Positions 1-9,728 are shown, counted from the first letter of the stretch. The stretch is 64,000 nucleotides of DNA from Amycolatopsis bartoniae (GCF_014191255.1 NZ_JACHWH010000016.1:1-64000), one strand, 5' to 3'. The notes: generated by a model from the sequence alone, not told the origin. Program-made: numbers and translations.

Positions 1-388
1 TCAGGAAGCCCGACAGCTCCGTCGCGGCGCCGAACACGTACAGCCAGAACCCGAGCATCGTCAGCCGGGGCGCGGCCACGTTCGGTGCGCCGACCTGCAA
101 CGGCACCAGGTACAGCCCGATCGCGATCGCCAGCGGCGTGATGACGAGGTAGATCATGCCGGAGCCGTGCATCGTGAACAGCTCGTCGTAGGTCTCGTTG
201 CTGATCCACTGTTCGTCCGGTTGCGCCAGCTTGGCCCGCATGACCAGCGCGAAGGCACCGAACGCGAAGAACAGCACCAGCGCCACGGCGGTCATCAGCA
301 ACGCGATGCGCTTGTGGTCGGTGGTGCTCAGCCAGGTCCGCGCCGGCTCCGGACGGCTGACGACCGCTCTCGGCTCGGTCGCCGTCAC
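1..388 (-). CDS. ctaD: Cytochrome c oxidase subunit I, N-terminal part (cut by window edge)
   Basis: Catalytic haem-copper subunit of the aa3-type terminal oxidase, in the cytoplasmic membrane. Only the first 129 residues are inside the window. The early segment STTDHKRIALL matches the conserved start of COX1. A first membrane helix lies at about residues 28-50, and a second begins near TMHGSGMIY, where His74 is the expected low-spin haem a ligand. The GTG start at 388 overlaps the coxB stop as GTGA, so the two are translationally coupled, with coxB first. The CuB and haem a3 ligands lie outside the window. The family is clear, but whether this is the main or an accessory oxidase cannot be judged. 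Confidence 0.93.
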   Translation of the reverse strand, partial: MTATEPRAVVSRPEPARTWLSTTDHKRIALLMTAVALVLFFAFGAFALVMRAKLAQPDEQWISNETYDELFTMHGSGMIYLVITPLAIAIGLYLVPLQVGAPNVAAPRLTMLGFWLYVFGAATELSGFL

Positions 389-1035
389 GCCTGTCCTCCC
401 TGGGCCAGCCACTGCTGGTACTGCTGTGGCGACACCACCCGCACCCAGAAATGCATCTCGGTGTGGTAGGAGCCGCAGAACTCGGCGCACCGGCCGAGCC
501 ACTGACCCTCATGATCGAACGTGAGCGTCACCGCGTTGGTGTGGTCGGGAAAGGCGTCGACCTTCACCCGCAGGTCCGGGATCCAGAACGAGTGCTGGAC
601 GTCGCTGGAGCTGATGTTCAGCTGGACCGGTTCACCCGCCGGGACCACCAGCGTCGGCAGGTCGGTGTTCCGGTCGCCGCAACTGCCGGTGACCGACTTC
701 TCCGGTTCGTGGTATTGGAAGCGCCAGCACCACTGGAAGGCATCCACGTCGACGCGCGCCGCCGGGGGTGTCGTCGCGGACTCGGGCTTCACCTGAGCGC
801 TCAGGTCGTTGTTGGCCGAGGCACTGACGTAGGCGATGGCTCCCGCGATCGCAGCCAGCACCACGGCGTAACCGATCTCCACGACGGGGTGAGAGCTGCG
901 GCGGCGCGTGTCACCCGACCGTTTGCGGCTCAGCAACAGTGCCAGCGCGACGGCGATCCCGACCAGCACGAAGACGATGCCCGCCACCAGCCCCTCGAAG
1001 CTGATCATGCGCTGGAATGCGTCGCGGAACTCCAC
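385..1035 (-). CDS. coxB: Cytochrome c oxidase subunit II
   Basis: Electron-entry subunit of the terminal oxidase, 216 residues. Two N-terminal membrane helices (about 10-36 and 49-68) anchor an outward-facing cupredoxin domain. The CuA ligands are visible: His148 in DVQHSFW, then Cys183, Glu185, Cys187, His191 and Met194 in CAEFCGSYHTEM. The GTG start at 1035 is preceded by GGAGG six bases upstream, which favours it over the ATG at residue 10. There is no lipobox cysteine near the N-terminus, unlike many subunit II proteins. It overlaps ctaD downstream. The upstream gap of about 108 bp is shared with the divergent formate dehydrogenase operon. A much longer antisense frame extends past this start but is only a shadow of the dehydrogenase gene. 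Confidence 0.93.
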   Translation of the reverse strand: MEFRDAFQRMISFEGLVAGIVFVLVGIAVALALLLSRKRSGDTRRRSSHPVVEIGYAVVLAAIAGAIAYVSASANNDLSAQVKPESATTPPAARVDVDAFQWCWRFQYHEPEKSVTGSCGDRNTDLPTLVVPAGEPVQLNISSSDVQHSFWIPDLRVKVDAFPDHTNAVTLTFDHEGQWLGRCAEFCGSYHTEMHFWVRVVSPQQYQQWLAQGGQA

Positions 1036-1143
1036 GCCGGCCCTCCGGTTCGTGATCACATGCCGCACAGGACAAGTTTTGCGTAGGCCAAAGATAGCGG
1101 TGATACTGAGCATCGGCAGTGCGAGACAGGGACGGGAGAAGCG

Positions 1144-1440
1144 ATGGCCACCCGGAAGCAGGTGCGGGACCTCCTCGCCTCGGGCCTGGACTTCGCCGAG
1201 ATCGGTCGGCGGCTCGGAATTCCGCCCGGTCTCGCCCATCTCGTCGGTACCGGCCTGCCCGCGGACGGCTCGGACGCGCCGAGCCCCGAAGAGCGGCGCA
1301 GCCGCGGCCTTCCTCCCACGGCACAGGACCTGGTCAACCCCCCGCACGAGAACCCGACGAGCCGCGAAACGGTGCACCGCTGGATCGGCGAACGGGTACG
1401 CGCCGACGCGCAGATGCGCGCCGCGGGAAAGGAGAGCTGA
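1144..1440 (+). CDS. Small conserved-context protein leading the formate dehydrogenase operon
   Basis: A 98-residue soluble protein with no membrane segment or signal peptide. Residues 3-40 (KQVRDLLASGLDFAEIGRRL...) look like a short helix-turn-helix of the kind that reads 'segment-wise rule, then IGRRLG'; the C-terminal part contains SRETVHRWIGERVRAD. Three bases separate its stop from the start of the catalytic subunit, so it is almost certainly co-transcribed with it. Possible roles are an accessory or maturation factor or a small DNA-binding regulator of the operon. No cysteine motif is present, so it is not an extra Fe-S subunit. Function is unknown to me. Confidence 0.75.
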   Translation: MATRKQVRDLLASGLDFAEIGRRLGIPPGLAHLVGTGLPADGSDAPSPEERRSRGLPPTAQDLVNPPHENPTSRETVHRWIGERVRADAQMRAAGKES

Positions 1441-1443
1441 GCG

Positions 1444-4400
1444 ATGGGCCTGACTCGACGGATCCGCGACTGGCCGGTCTACCGGCAACTGGCCGAAAAG
1501 GATCTCACCGGCCGTGGTGCCGCGGCGAAGAGCCGGATCAGCCTGGAGCTCACCCCGCGCACCACCGGCGCGGACAAGGTCGTCAAGTCCGTCTGCCCCT
1601 ACTGCGCGGTCGGTTGCGGGCAGAACGTCTACGTGGAGAACGACAAGGTCACCCAGATCGAGGGTGACCCGGACTCCCCCGTCAGCCGCGGCCGGCTGTG
1701 CCCGAAGGGCTCGGCGAGCCTGCAGCTGACCACCGGTTCGGCCCGGCAGCACCAGGTGCTCTACCGGCGGCCGTACGGCACGGAGTGGGAGCCGCTGGAT
1801 CTGGACACCGCGATGGACATGATCGCCGAGCGCACCATCGCCGCGCGGGCGAAGGGCTGGCAGTGGGAGGTCGACGGGGCACGCACCCGGCGCACGCTCG
1901 GGATCGCGAGCCTCGGCGGCGCGACGCTGGACAACGAAGAGAACTACCTGATCAAGAAGTTGTTCACCGCGCTGGGCGCGGTGCAGATCGAGAACCAGGC
2001 CCGTATTTGACACTCCGCCACGGTTCCCAGTCTGGGAACCTCCTTCGGTCGCGGCGGGGCCACGACGTTCCAGCAGGACCTGCAGAACTCCGACTGCATC
2101 CTCATCGAGGGCTCGAACATGGCCGAGTGCCATCCGGTCGGGTTCCAGTGGGTGATGGAGGCCAAGGCGCGGGGCGCGAAGGTGATCCACGTCGACCCGC
2201 GGTTCACCCGGACGAGCGCACTCGCGGACATCCATGTGCCGCTGCGCGCCGGGACGGACATCGTGTTCCTCGGCGGGATCGTCAACCACGTGCTGCGCGA
2301 GGAGCGCTACTTCCGGGAGTACCTGCTCGCCTACACCAACGCGGCCACGATCATCGCCGAGGAGTTCGCCGACACCGAGGACCTCGACGGGGTCTTCTCG
2401 GGCCTGGACCGCGAGAACCGCAGCTACGACACCGAGACCTGGCAGTACGACGGCGCCGAGGTGCAGGCCGCGTCCGGCCAGCGGGACCAGGAGTGGAACC
2501 GGCGCACCGGTAAGGGCGCCTCGGTGAGCCAGGCGGGCCGCGGGGAGGCCCACGGCTCGGGCGGTGCCGAGATCCAGTCCGAGCCGCAGGTCGATCTCAC
2601 GCTGGAGCACCCGCGGTGCGTGTTCCAGATCCTCAGGCGGCACTTCGCCCGCTACACCCCGGAGATGGTGGAGCAGATCTGCGGCGTTCCGCAGGACACC
2701 TTCCGGCAGGTGTGCGAGCTGCTGGCGGAGAACTCCGGACGCGAGCGCACCACGGCCTTCGCCTATGCCGTCGGGTGGACGCAGCACACCGTCGGTGTGC
2801 AGTACATCCGTACGGCGGCCATTCTGCAGACGCTGCTGGGCAACATCGGCCGGCCCGGCGGGGGCATTCTCGCGCTGCGCGGGCACGCGTCGATCCAGGG
2901 TTCGACGGACATCCCGACGCTGTTCAACCTGCTGCCCGGCTACATCCCGATGCCTCACGCGCACACGAACGAGGACCTGGACACGTTCGTGCAGGCCGAA
3001 GGCACCCGGAAGGGCTACTGGGGCAACCTGCGGTCGTACCTGGTGAGCCTGCTCAAGGCCTACTGGGGTCCCGCGGCCCGCCCGGACAACGACTTCTGCT
3101 TCGACTACCTGCCCCGGCTCACCGGCAGCCACAGCACCTACGAGACGGTGCTGGCGCAGCTGGAAGGCAAGTGCAAGGGCTACTTCCTGCTCGGCGAGAA
3201 CCCGGCGGTCGGCTCGGGGAACGCGAAGATGCAGCGCCTGGGCATGGCGAACCTCGACTGGCTGGTGGTACGGGACTTCTCCCTCATCGAAAGCGCGACC
3301 TGGTGGAAGGACGGGCCGGAGATCGAAAGCGGGGAGCTGCGCACCGAGGACATCGCCACCGAGGTCTTCTTCCTGCCCGCCGCCGCGCACACCGAAAAGG
3401 ACGGCAGCTTCACCAACACCCAGCGCATGCTGCAATGGCACCACCAGGCGGTCGAGCCGTCCGGCGACGCCCGCAGCGAGCTGTGGTTCACCTACCACCT
3501 CGGCCGCAAGATCCGCGAAAAGCTGCTGTCGGCGACGATGGACGAGTCCACATCGGACGAGCAGCGCGAGCGCGACCGGCCGGTGCTCGAACTGACGTGG
3601 GACTACCCCACCAAGGGCCCGCTGGACGAGCCGGAGGCCGAGGCCGTACTGGCCGAGATCAACGGCTGGAACGCCAAGGCCGAGCCGCTGTCCAGTTACG
3701 AACAGCTCAAGGACGACGGCTCGACCGCGTCCGGCTGCTGGATCTACTGTGGTGTCTACTCCGGCGGCGTCAACCAGGCCGCGCGGCGGAAGCCGGGCGG
3801 CGAGCAGAACTGGGTCGCCCCGGAGTGGGGCTGGGCCTGGCCCGCGAACCGCCGCATCCTCTACAACCGCGCCTCCGCCGACCCCGACGGCAAGCCGTGG
3901 AGCGAGCGCAAGGCGCTCGTGTGGTGGGATGCCGAGCAGGGCAAGTGGACCGGCCACGACGTGCCTGACTTCAAGGTCACGAAACCGCCGGACTTCCGGC
4001 CCGGCGAGGACGCCACCGGACCGGACGCACTGACCGGCACGGACGCGTTCATCATGCAGGCCGACGGCAAGGCGTGGCTGTACGTCCCGGCGGGGCTCAC
4101 CGACGGTCCGCTGCCGACGCACTACGAACCGCAGGACTCGCCGTTCGACAACCTGCTGTATCCGCAGCAGCGCAACCCGGTCCGCCAGGTGCTGCCACAC
4201 GAGCACAACCGCTTCCAGCCCAGCGGCACCGAGCCGGGCGCGGAGGTGTTCCCGTTCGTGCTCACCACCTACCGGCTCACCGAGCACCACACCGCGGGCG
4301 GGATGAGCCGCTGGCAGCCCTACCTCGCGGAGCTGCAACCGGAGTTGTTCTGCGAGATCTCGCCGGAGCTGGCGCGCGAACGCGGCCTGGAGCACCTGGG

Positions 4401-4725
4401 CTGGGCCACGATCGTCACCGCGCGCGCCGCGATCGAGGCGCGGGTCCTGGTCACCGACCGGGTGACGCCGCTGAAGATCCAGGGCCGGACGCTGCACCAG
4501 GTGGGGCTGCCGTACCACTGGGGCCCGAACGGGCTGACCACCGGCGACGCCGCCAACGAGCTGATCTCGCTCAGCCTGGACCCCAACAGCCACATCCAGG
4601 AGACGAAGGCCGCGGCGTGCGACATCCGGCCGGGCCGCCGCCCGCGGGGCCCGCGCCGGGTCGAGCTGGTGCGGGACTACCAGCGGCGCGCCGGGATCAC
4701 CGCCGAGACCGGAACGGAGATGTGA
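1444..4725 (+). CDS. fdhA: Selenocysteine-containing formate dehydrogenase, catalytic (alpha) subunit
   Basis: Molybdenum/tungsten bis-MGD oxidoreductase that oxidises formate to CO2, 1093 residues when the TGA at 2008-2010 is read as selenocysteine. Both halves are in one frame. The protein around the TGA reads NQARI-Sec-HSATVPSLG, which aligns with the NQARV-Sec-HGPTV active site of E. coli FdnG as I know it. A [4Fe-4S] site is formed by Cys51, Cys54, Cys58 and Cys86. Later motifs such as HVDPRFTRTSALAD, WTQHTVGVQ and NRRILYNRASAD are typical of the FDH-N/FDH-O family. Unlike FdnG there is no N-terminal Tat signal, so the enzyme should face the cytoplasm. It lies between the small leader protein and the Fe-S subunit, one base before the latter's ATG. 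An automatic annotation would split it into a 188-residue and an 868-residue ORF. Confidence 0.93.
2008..2040 (+). promoter_or_regulatory. Selenocysteine UGA codon with bacterial SECIS hairpin
   Basis: The in-frame TGA at 2008-2010 is followed, after 11 bases, by a perfect 8-bp inverted repeat (GGTTCCCA 2022-2029, TGGGAACC 2033-2040) closing on GTC. If the last A-U pair opens, the apical loop is AGUCU, close to the AGGUCU loop bound by SelB in E. coli fdhF. The UGA-to-loop distance (about 18 bases) also matches that family. A weaker lower stem could form between CCGCC at 2015-2019 and GGCGG near 2053. The hairpin lies inside the coding region, as expected for bacterial SECIS elements. Confidence 0.88.
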
Positions 4726-4726
4726 G

Positions 4727-5611
4727 ATGACCACGACCGATCCCGCCTCGGCCACCGGCTACCGCGACCACCCGCCGCGCATGGGGTTCTTCACCGACAC
4801 CAGCGTGTGCATCGGCTGCAAGGCCTGCGAGGTCGCGTGCAAGGAGTGGAACGCCATTCCCGAGGACGGCATCGCTCTGTCCGGTATGTCCTACGACAAC
4901 ACCGTGGGGCTCGGTGCGGACACGTGGCGGCACGTCGCGTTCATCGAGCAACGCAAACCCCTCGCCCGGCAGGATCCCGGGCTGTACCACGACGTCGACG
5001 TGCTCGCGATGGCCGGCGCGGAGTCCTCTCCGGACTTCCGCTGGCTGATGGCCTCCGACGTGTGCAAGCACTGCACCGAAGCCGCCTGCCTGGACGTGTG
5101 TCCCACCGGCTCGCTGTTCCGCACCGAACTCGGCACCGTGGTGGTGCAGGAGGACATCTGCAACGGCTGCGGCTACTGCATCCCCGCCTGCCCCTACGGC
5201 GTCATCGACCAGCGCAAGGACGACGGCCGCGCCTGGAAGTGCACCCTGTGCTACGACCGCGTCGGCCAGGGTCAGGAACCCGCCTGCGCCAAGGCTTGCC
5301 CGACCGACTCCATCCAGTTCGGGCCGCTCGACGAGCTGCGCGAGCGCGCGCAGGGCCGCGTCCGGCAGCTGCGGGACGCCGGAGTCACCGACGCCCGCCT
5401 CTACGGCGAGGACCCCGGCGACGGCGTGGGCGGTGACGGCGCGTTCTTCCTGCTCCTGGACGAACCCGAGGTCTACGGCCTGCCCCCGGACCCCGAGGTC
5501 ACCACCCGCGACCTGCCGGCGATGTGGCGGCACGTGGCCACCGCCGCCGCCACCCTCGCCGGCGGCGCACTGGCCGCGTTCCTTGGCACGACACTCGGAA
5601 GGCGGAAATGA
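4727..5611 (+). CDS. fdhB: Formate dehydrogenase iron-sulfur (beta) subunit
   Basis: Electron-transfer subunit of 294 residues that should carry four [4Fe-4S] clusters from the catalytic subunit to the membrane subunit. Four cysteine groups are visible in order: CIGCKACEVAC (Cys28, 31, 34, 38), CKHCTEAACLDVC, CNGCGYCIPAC and CTLCYDRV...CAKAC. A single hydrophobic helix near the C-terminus (about 265-290, rich in A and G) would anchor it to the membrane, as in FdnH. It starts one base after the catalytic subunit stop and its stop overlaps the next start as ATGA. There is no Tat signal, consistent with a cytoplasmic orientation of the dimer. Confidence 0.93.
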   Translation: MTTTDPASATGYRDHPPRMGFFTDTSVCIGCKACEVACKEWNAIPEDGIALSGMSYDNTVGLGADTWRHVAFIEQRKPLARQDPGLYHDVDVLAMAGAESSPDFRWLMASDVCKHCTEAACLDVCPTGSLFRTELGTVVVQEDICNGCGYCIPACPYGVIDQRKDDGRAWKCTLCYDRVGQGQEPACAKACPTDSIQFGPLDELRERAQGRVRQLRDAGVTDARLYGEDPGDGVGGDGAFFLLLDEPEVYGLPPDPEVTTRDLPAMWRHVATAAATLAGGALAAFLGTTLGRRK

Positions 5612-6579
5612 ACGCACGTCCTGGACGCGAAGCGCTCACCGGCGTCGCCACCGGCCGCCGGCGCGAACGCGGCGAGCAGCCGATGGTGCCGGATGCCGAA
5701 TTCACCTCCTACTACGGCAAACCCGTCATCAACGCGCCCGTCTGGCACTCCCCCGACATCCCGGGCTACCTGTTCCTCGGCGGCCTGGCAGGAGCCTCAT
5801 CGCTGCTGGGCGCCGGAGCGCAGGCCACGGACCGGAAGGCACTCGCGCTGGCGGCCAAGACCGGGGCGTTCGGCGCGATCAGCCTCTCGCTCGCCGCGCT
5901 CGTGCACGACCTCGGCCGCCCCGCCCGGTTCCTGAACATGCTGCGGGTACTGAAGGTGACCTCCCCGATGAACGTCGGCTCCTGGCTGCTCGCCGCGTAC
6001 GGGCCGCTCGCCGGAGCCGCCGCGTTCTCCGCCGTGACCGGCAAGCTGCCCCGGATCGGCGCGCTGGCCACGGCCGGTTCGGCCACGCTGGGCCCCGCCG
6101 TCGCCGCCTACACCGCCGCGCTCGTCAGTGACACGGCCGTGCCCGCCTGGCACGACGGGTACCGCGAGATGCCGTACGTCTTCGTCGGTTCGGGCGCGAG
6201 TGCCGCGGGCGGTCTCGGTCTCCTCGCCGCACCCGGCCCGGAAAGCGCTCCCGCGCGGAACCTCGCCGTGCTCGGGGCCGCGCTCGAGATCGGCATGCTC
6301 AAGCGGATGGAGCACCGCCTGGGCATGGTCGCCGAGCCCTACCACACCGGCAAGGGCGGCAAGTACCTGCGCGCCGCCGAAATCCTGTCGGCCGCCGGGG
6401 TCACCGGCGCGGTGTTCGGCCGGGGCCTGGTGCGACGGTTGTCCGGAGCCGCGCTCATCGCCGCCTCCGCCGCGACCCGCTGGGGCATCTTCCACGCGGG
6501 CAGGGACTCCGCGAACGACCCGAAGTACACCGTCGTCCCGCAGCGGCAACGGCTGCGGGATCGCGCGACCTCCCGATGA
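5608..6579 (+). CDS. NrfD-type membrane subunit of formate dehydrogenase
   Basis: Integral membrane protein of 323 residues in the NrfD/PsrC family, which passes electrons from Fe-S subunits to the quinone pool without haem. The sequence has about eight alanine/glycine-rich hydrophobic segments and the early motif PDIPGYLFLGGLAGASSLLG typical of the family, then DLGRPARFLNMLRV. The ATG overlaps the Fe-S subunit stop (ATGA). E. coli FDH-N uses a cytochrome b subunit instead, so this enzyme swaps the membrane module. NrfD proteins in some complexes are proposed to contribute to ion translocation; whether this one does cannot be seen. Confidence 0.88.
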   Translation: MNARPGREALTGVATGRRRERGEQPMVPDAEFTSYYGKPVINAPVWHSPDIPGYLFLGGLAGASSLLGAGAQATDRKALALAAKTGAFGAISLSLAALVHDLGRPARFLNMLRVLKVTSPMNVGSWLLAAYGPLAGAAAFSAVTGKLPRIGALATAGSATLGPAVAAYTAALVSDTAVPAWHDGYREMPYVFVGSGASAAGGLGLLAAPGPESAPARNLAVLGAALEIGMLKRMEHRLGMVAEPYHTGKGGKYLRAAEILSAAGVTGAVFGRGLVRRLSGAALIAASAATRWGIFHAGRDSANDPKYTVVPQRQRLRDRATSR

Positions 6580-6724
6580 CGGAGTCCACTACCCGGGTGA
6601 GCTCCGCGGCGCGTTTGCACTGTGCAGGTTTTTGCGGCATCTTTACAGGCAGGAGTGCCGGGAAGTCTGGTCGGCGGCCCGTTCCGACCGGAGCGGGTTC
6701 TTCGCCGACGCCTGGAGCTCACTC

Positions 6725-7942
6725 GTGGTACTCGTTCTCGCGTTCGGCGTCGTCCTGCTGCTGAGCGTGTCGTTGTCCGGGCTCGCGGCCCGGACCGTGC
6801 TCTCGACCGCGCTGCTGTTCCTGCTCGCCGGGGCCCTGATCGGCCAGGGCGGCCTGGGCCTGATCACGGTCCATCCCGCGGATCCGCTGGTCACCTCGCT
6901 CGCCGACCTCGCGCTGTTCACCGTGCTGTTCACGGACGGCCAGCGTGCGAACCTGCCCGCGCTCCGGGAGAACTGGCGGCTCTCCGGCCGGGCCCTGGGC
7001 CTCGGGATGCCGCTCACGATGGCGGGCATCGCGATACCCGCGCACTTCCTCACCGGCCTCGACTGGCCCACGGCGTTCCTGCTCGGCGCGATCCTGTCCC
7101 CCACCGACCCGGTGTTCGCCTCGGCCATCGTGGGCCGCTCCGACGTCCCGTTGCGACTGCGCAGGCTGCTCAACGTCGAGTCCGGACTCAACGACGGGCT
7201 GGCACTGCCGTTCGTCCTGATCTTCCTCGCCACGGCGAGCCACGAGCACTCGCACCTGGGCATCGTCGCGCTCGAACTGGTCGGTGGCCTGGCCCTCGGC
7301 ATCGTCGTGCCGCTCGTGGTCGCGCTGGCCTGGCGGTTGCGGATCCTCACCGCCGAACCGCGCCTGCAGGCACTCGGCCCGCTGGCGATCGCGGTGCTGC
7401 TCTACGCGACCTGCCACCTCACCGGCGCCAACCCCTACCTCGCGGCGTTCGCGGCCGGATCAGCGCTGGCGACCGTCGACAAGACCGCGGCCGAGTGCTT
7501 CGAGCCGTTCGGCGACCTGCTGTCCGAGATCACCAAGTTCGCCGCGCTGCTCGTCTTCGGCGCACTCATCACCGTCGACCGGCTCTCGCACCTCACCTTC
7601 GGCGGCTGGGGCCTCGCGGTGCTGGCGATCCTGCTCGTCCGCCCGGCCGCTCTGCTGCTGTCGTTGCTGCGCACCCCGTTGACCCGGCAGGAGCGAGTGA
7701 CCGCCGCATGGTTCGGCCCGAAGGGATTCGCGTCGGTGGTGTACGGCCTGCTGGCGCTGCAGTCCGGCATCCCCGGCAGCGAGACCGTGTTCGACCTCGT
7801 GGCGGTCACCATCGCGCTGTCGATCGTGCTGCACTCCTCGACCGATGTGCCCGTGGCCCGCGCGCTCCGGGTCGAGCCGCCCGACAACCTGCCCGGGGGC
7901 CGTACCGGCAGCGACGACCTCCAGGCGAACGAAAGGAGCTGA
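6725..7942 (+). CDS. CPA1-type cation:proton antiporter
   Basis: Membrane antiporter of 405 residues, most likely Na+ or K+/H+ exchange, with about 12 hydrophobic helices. Motifs include GAILSPTDPVFASAIVG and NVESGLNDGLALPFV, the paired DP and ND-type core motifs of the NhaP/CPA1 family, and later AWFGPKGFASVVYGLL. The open frame extends further upstream, but those residues are antisense-like. I chose GTG at 6725 because it begins the first hydrophobic helix and has GGAG seven bases before it. The gap from the NrfD gene is about 145 bp, so it may have its own promoter. The next gene follows 39 bases after its stop. Confidence 0.85.
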   Translation: MVLVLAFGVVLLLSVSLSGLAARTVLSTALLFLLAGALIGQGGLGLITVHPADPLVTSLADLALFTVLFTDGQRANLPALRENWRLSGRALGLGMPLTMAGIAIPAHFLTGLDWPTAFLLGAILSPTDPVFASAIVGRSDVPLRLRRLLNVESGLNDGLALPFVLIFLATASHEHSHLGIVALELVGGLALGIVVPLVVALAWRLRILTAEPRLQALGPLAIAVLLYATCHLTGANPYLAAFAAGSALATVDKTAAECFEPFGDLLSEITKFAALLVFGALITVDRLSHLTFGGWGLAVLAILLVRPAALLLSLLRTPLTRQERVTAAWFGPKGFASVVYGLLALQSGIPGSETVFDLVAVTIALSIVLHSSTDVPVARALRVEPPDNLPGGRTGSDDLQANERS

Positions 7943-7981
7943 ACGTGCCGCAGGCTTGGCCGCGGGCAATACTCTGGACTC

Positions 7982-8422
7982 ATGCACGCGAAGCAGATGG
8001 CCGAGGAGTTCCCGGCCGTCGACATCGACTCGGACGCGCTGGCCGCGGCCCGGCTGCTGGCCGAGCACGGGCTGCAGGGCCTCGTCGTCACCAAGGGGCC
8101 GGGCTGCCCGCACGCCGTCCTGCCCGCGGCCTCGGTCGTGGCGTTCCTGGTACCGCGCTACATCCAGGACGACCCTTCCCTGGCGGGCGTGCTGTCGGAG
8201 TCGGCCGCCGACCGGATCGCGGAGAAACTCGCCGGCCGCACGGTCCGGGAGCTGCTGCCCGACCACCCGCCGGAGCTGCCGGTGGTCCAGAGCGACGACA
8301 CCGTCGTCGAAGTCGCGGCCACGATGGCCCGGTTGCGCTGCCCGCTGGTCGCCGTCCTCGAATCCGGCGAGCTCATCGGAGTGATCACCGCACCCCGGCT
8401 GCTGGAGCACGCCCTGCGCTGA
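7982..8422 (+). CDS. CBS-domain protein
   Basis: Soluble 146-residue protein with a CBS pair: a degenerate first repeat at about 5-60 and a clearer second repeat ending [29 protein letters not shown] modules bind adenine nucleotides and usually gate transporters or enzymes. It sits between two ion transporters, which suggests it regulates one or both (inference from context). The bases before the ATG (CAATACTCTGGACTC) include a -10-like hexamer at leaderless distance, so a separate short transcript is possible. Confidence 0.8.
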   Translation: MHAKQMAEEFPAVDIDSDALAAARLLAEHGLQGLVVTKGPGCPHAVLPAASVVAFLVPRYIQDDPSLAGVLSESAADRIAEKLAGRTVRELLPDHPPELPVVQSDDTVVEVAATMARLRCPLVAVLESGELIGVITAPRLLEHALR

Positions 8423-8435
8423 CCGGAGGGGCGCG

Positions 8436-9728
8436 GTGAGCGCGGCGATCGCGATCGCCGTCTTCGTGGTGGCTTACGCGTTCATCGCGACCGAGAAGAT
8501 CCCCAAGATGGTGGCCGCGCTGGTCGGGGCAGGCGTCATCCTGGCCATCGGGGTCGTGGGTTCGGACGAGGCGTTCTACTCCCGGGACACCGGGATCGAC
8601 TGGGACGTCATCTTCCTGCTGCTCGGCATGATGATCATCGTCGGCATCCTGCGCAAGACCGGCGTGTTCGAGTACACCGCCATCTGGGCCGCGAAACGCG
8701 CCCAGGGTTCCCCGCTGCGAGTCCTGCTCCTCCTCGTCCTGATCACCGCGCTCGCCTCCGCCTTCCTCGACAACGTCACCACCGTGCTGCTCATCGCCCC
8801 GGTCACGCTGCTGGTGTGCGACCGGCTCGACACCAGCCCGGTCGCGTTCCTCATCGCCGAGGTGTTCGCGTCCAACATCGGCGGCGCGGCGACGCTCATC
8901 GGGGACCCGCCGAACATCATCATCGGCAGCCGCGGGGGCCTGACCTTCAACGACTTCCTGGTCAACGTCGCCCCGATCGTGCTACTCGAAGTCGCCGCGC
9001 TCGCCCTGGTGCTGCCCTGGCTCTTCCGCGGCTCCTTCACCACCGACCCCGCCCGTGCCGCCGAGATCATGGCTCTCGACGAACGCGAGGCCATCCGGGA
9101 CCCGAAACTGCTGATCAAGAGCGGCGTCGTGCTCGCCGCGGTCTTCACCGGTTTCGTCGGCCACTCGGTCTTCCACCTCGCACCGTCGGTCGTCGCGCTC
9201 GTCGGCGCGGGTCTGCTGGTCCTGATCTCCGGCACGCGGCCGGACGAGTACCTGGCCGGGGTCGAATGGGAAACGCTGCTGTTCTTCGCCGGGCTGTTCG
9301 TGATGATCGGAGCACTCATCCACACCGGGGTGATCGACCACCTCGCCCGGCTCGCCGCCGACGCCACCGGCGGCAACGCCCTCCTCGCGACGATGCTGAT
9401 CCTGTTCGTCTCCGCGCTGCTGTCCGGCGTCGTCGACAACATCCCTTACGTGGCCACGATGAGCCCCCTGGTCGCCGGGCTCGCCGCCGACCTGCCGAAC
9501 CAGACCCACGCCCAGGCCCTGTGGTGGTCGCTCGCCCTGGGCGCGGACTTCGGCGGCAACCTCACCGCCATCGGCGCCAGCGCGAACGTGGTGGTGCTCG
9601 GCATCGCGCTGCGGGCCGGTCACCCCATCTCGTTCTGGGAGTTCACCCGCAAGGGTGCCGTGGTCACCGCAGTCACCGTTCTGCTGGCCGCGCCTTACTT
9701 GTGGCTGCGGTACCACGTTCTGGCCTGA
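8436..9728 (+). CDS. ArsB/NhaD-type ion transporter (IT superfamily)
   Basis: Polytopic membrane protein of 430 residues with about 11-12 helices. Signature segments are [34 protein letters not shown] and, in the second half, [14 protein letters not shown] and [16 protein letters not shown], the duplicated ion-binding repeats of the ArsB/NhaD/P-protein family. Possible substrates are Na+ with proton exchange, arsenite or dicarboxylates; there are no arsenic genes nearby, so Na+/H+ exchange is the better guess. GTG start at 8436 with GGAGG 8 bases upstream and 13 bp after the CBS gene, so the two are one unit. Confidence 0.88.
   Translation: MSAAIAIAVFVVAYAFIATEKIPKMVAALVGAGVILAIGVVGSDEAFYSRDTGIDWDVIFLLLGMMIIVGILRKTGVFEYTAIWAAKRAQGSPLRVLLLLVLITALASAFLDNVTTVLLIAPVTLLVCDRLDTSPVAFLIAEVFASNIGGAATLIGDPPNIIIGSRGGLTFNDFLVNVAPIVLLEVAALALVLPWLFRGSFTTDPARAAEIMALDEREAIRDPKLLIKSGVVLAAVFTGFVGHSVFHLAPSVVALVGAGLLVLISGTRPDEYLAGVEWETLLFFAGLFVMIGALIHTGVIDHLARLAADATGGNALLATMLILFVSALLSGVVDNIPYVATMSPLVAGLAADLPNQTHAQALWWSLALGADFGGNLTAIGASANVVVLGIALRAGHPISFWEFTRKGAVVTAVTVLLAAPYLWLRYHVLA

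Noticed and set aside
1444-2010. Short 188-residue dehydrogenase ending at TGA as a pseudogene
   Set aside because: The downstream frame continues the same protein exactly at the Sec position and a SECIS-like hairpin follows.
385-4755. Minus-strand frame of 1456 codons spanning the formate dehydrogenase gene
   Set aside because: Only its last 216 codons are a gene (coxB); the rest is antisense to the dehydrogenase and has no family features.
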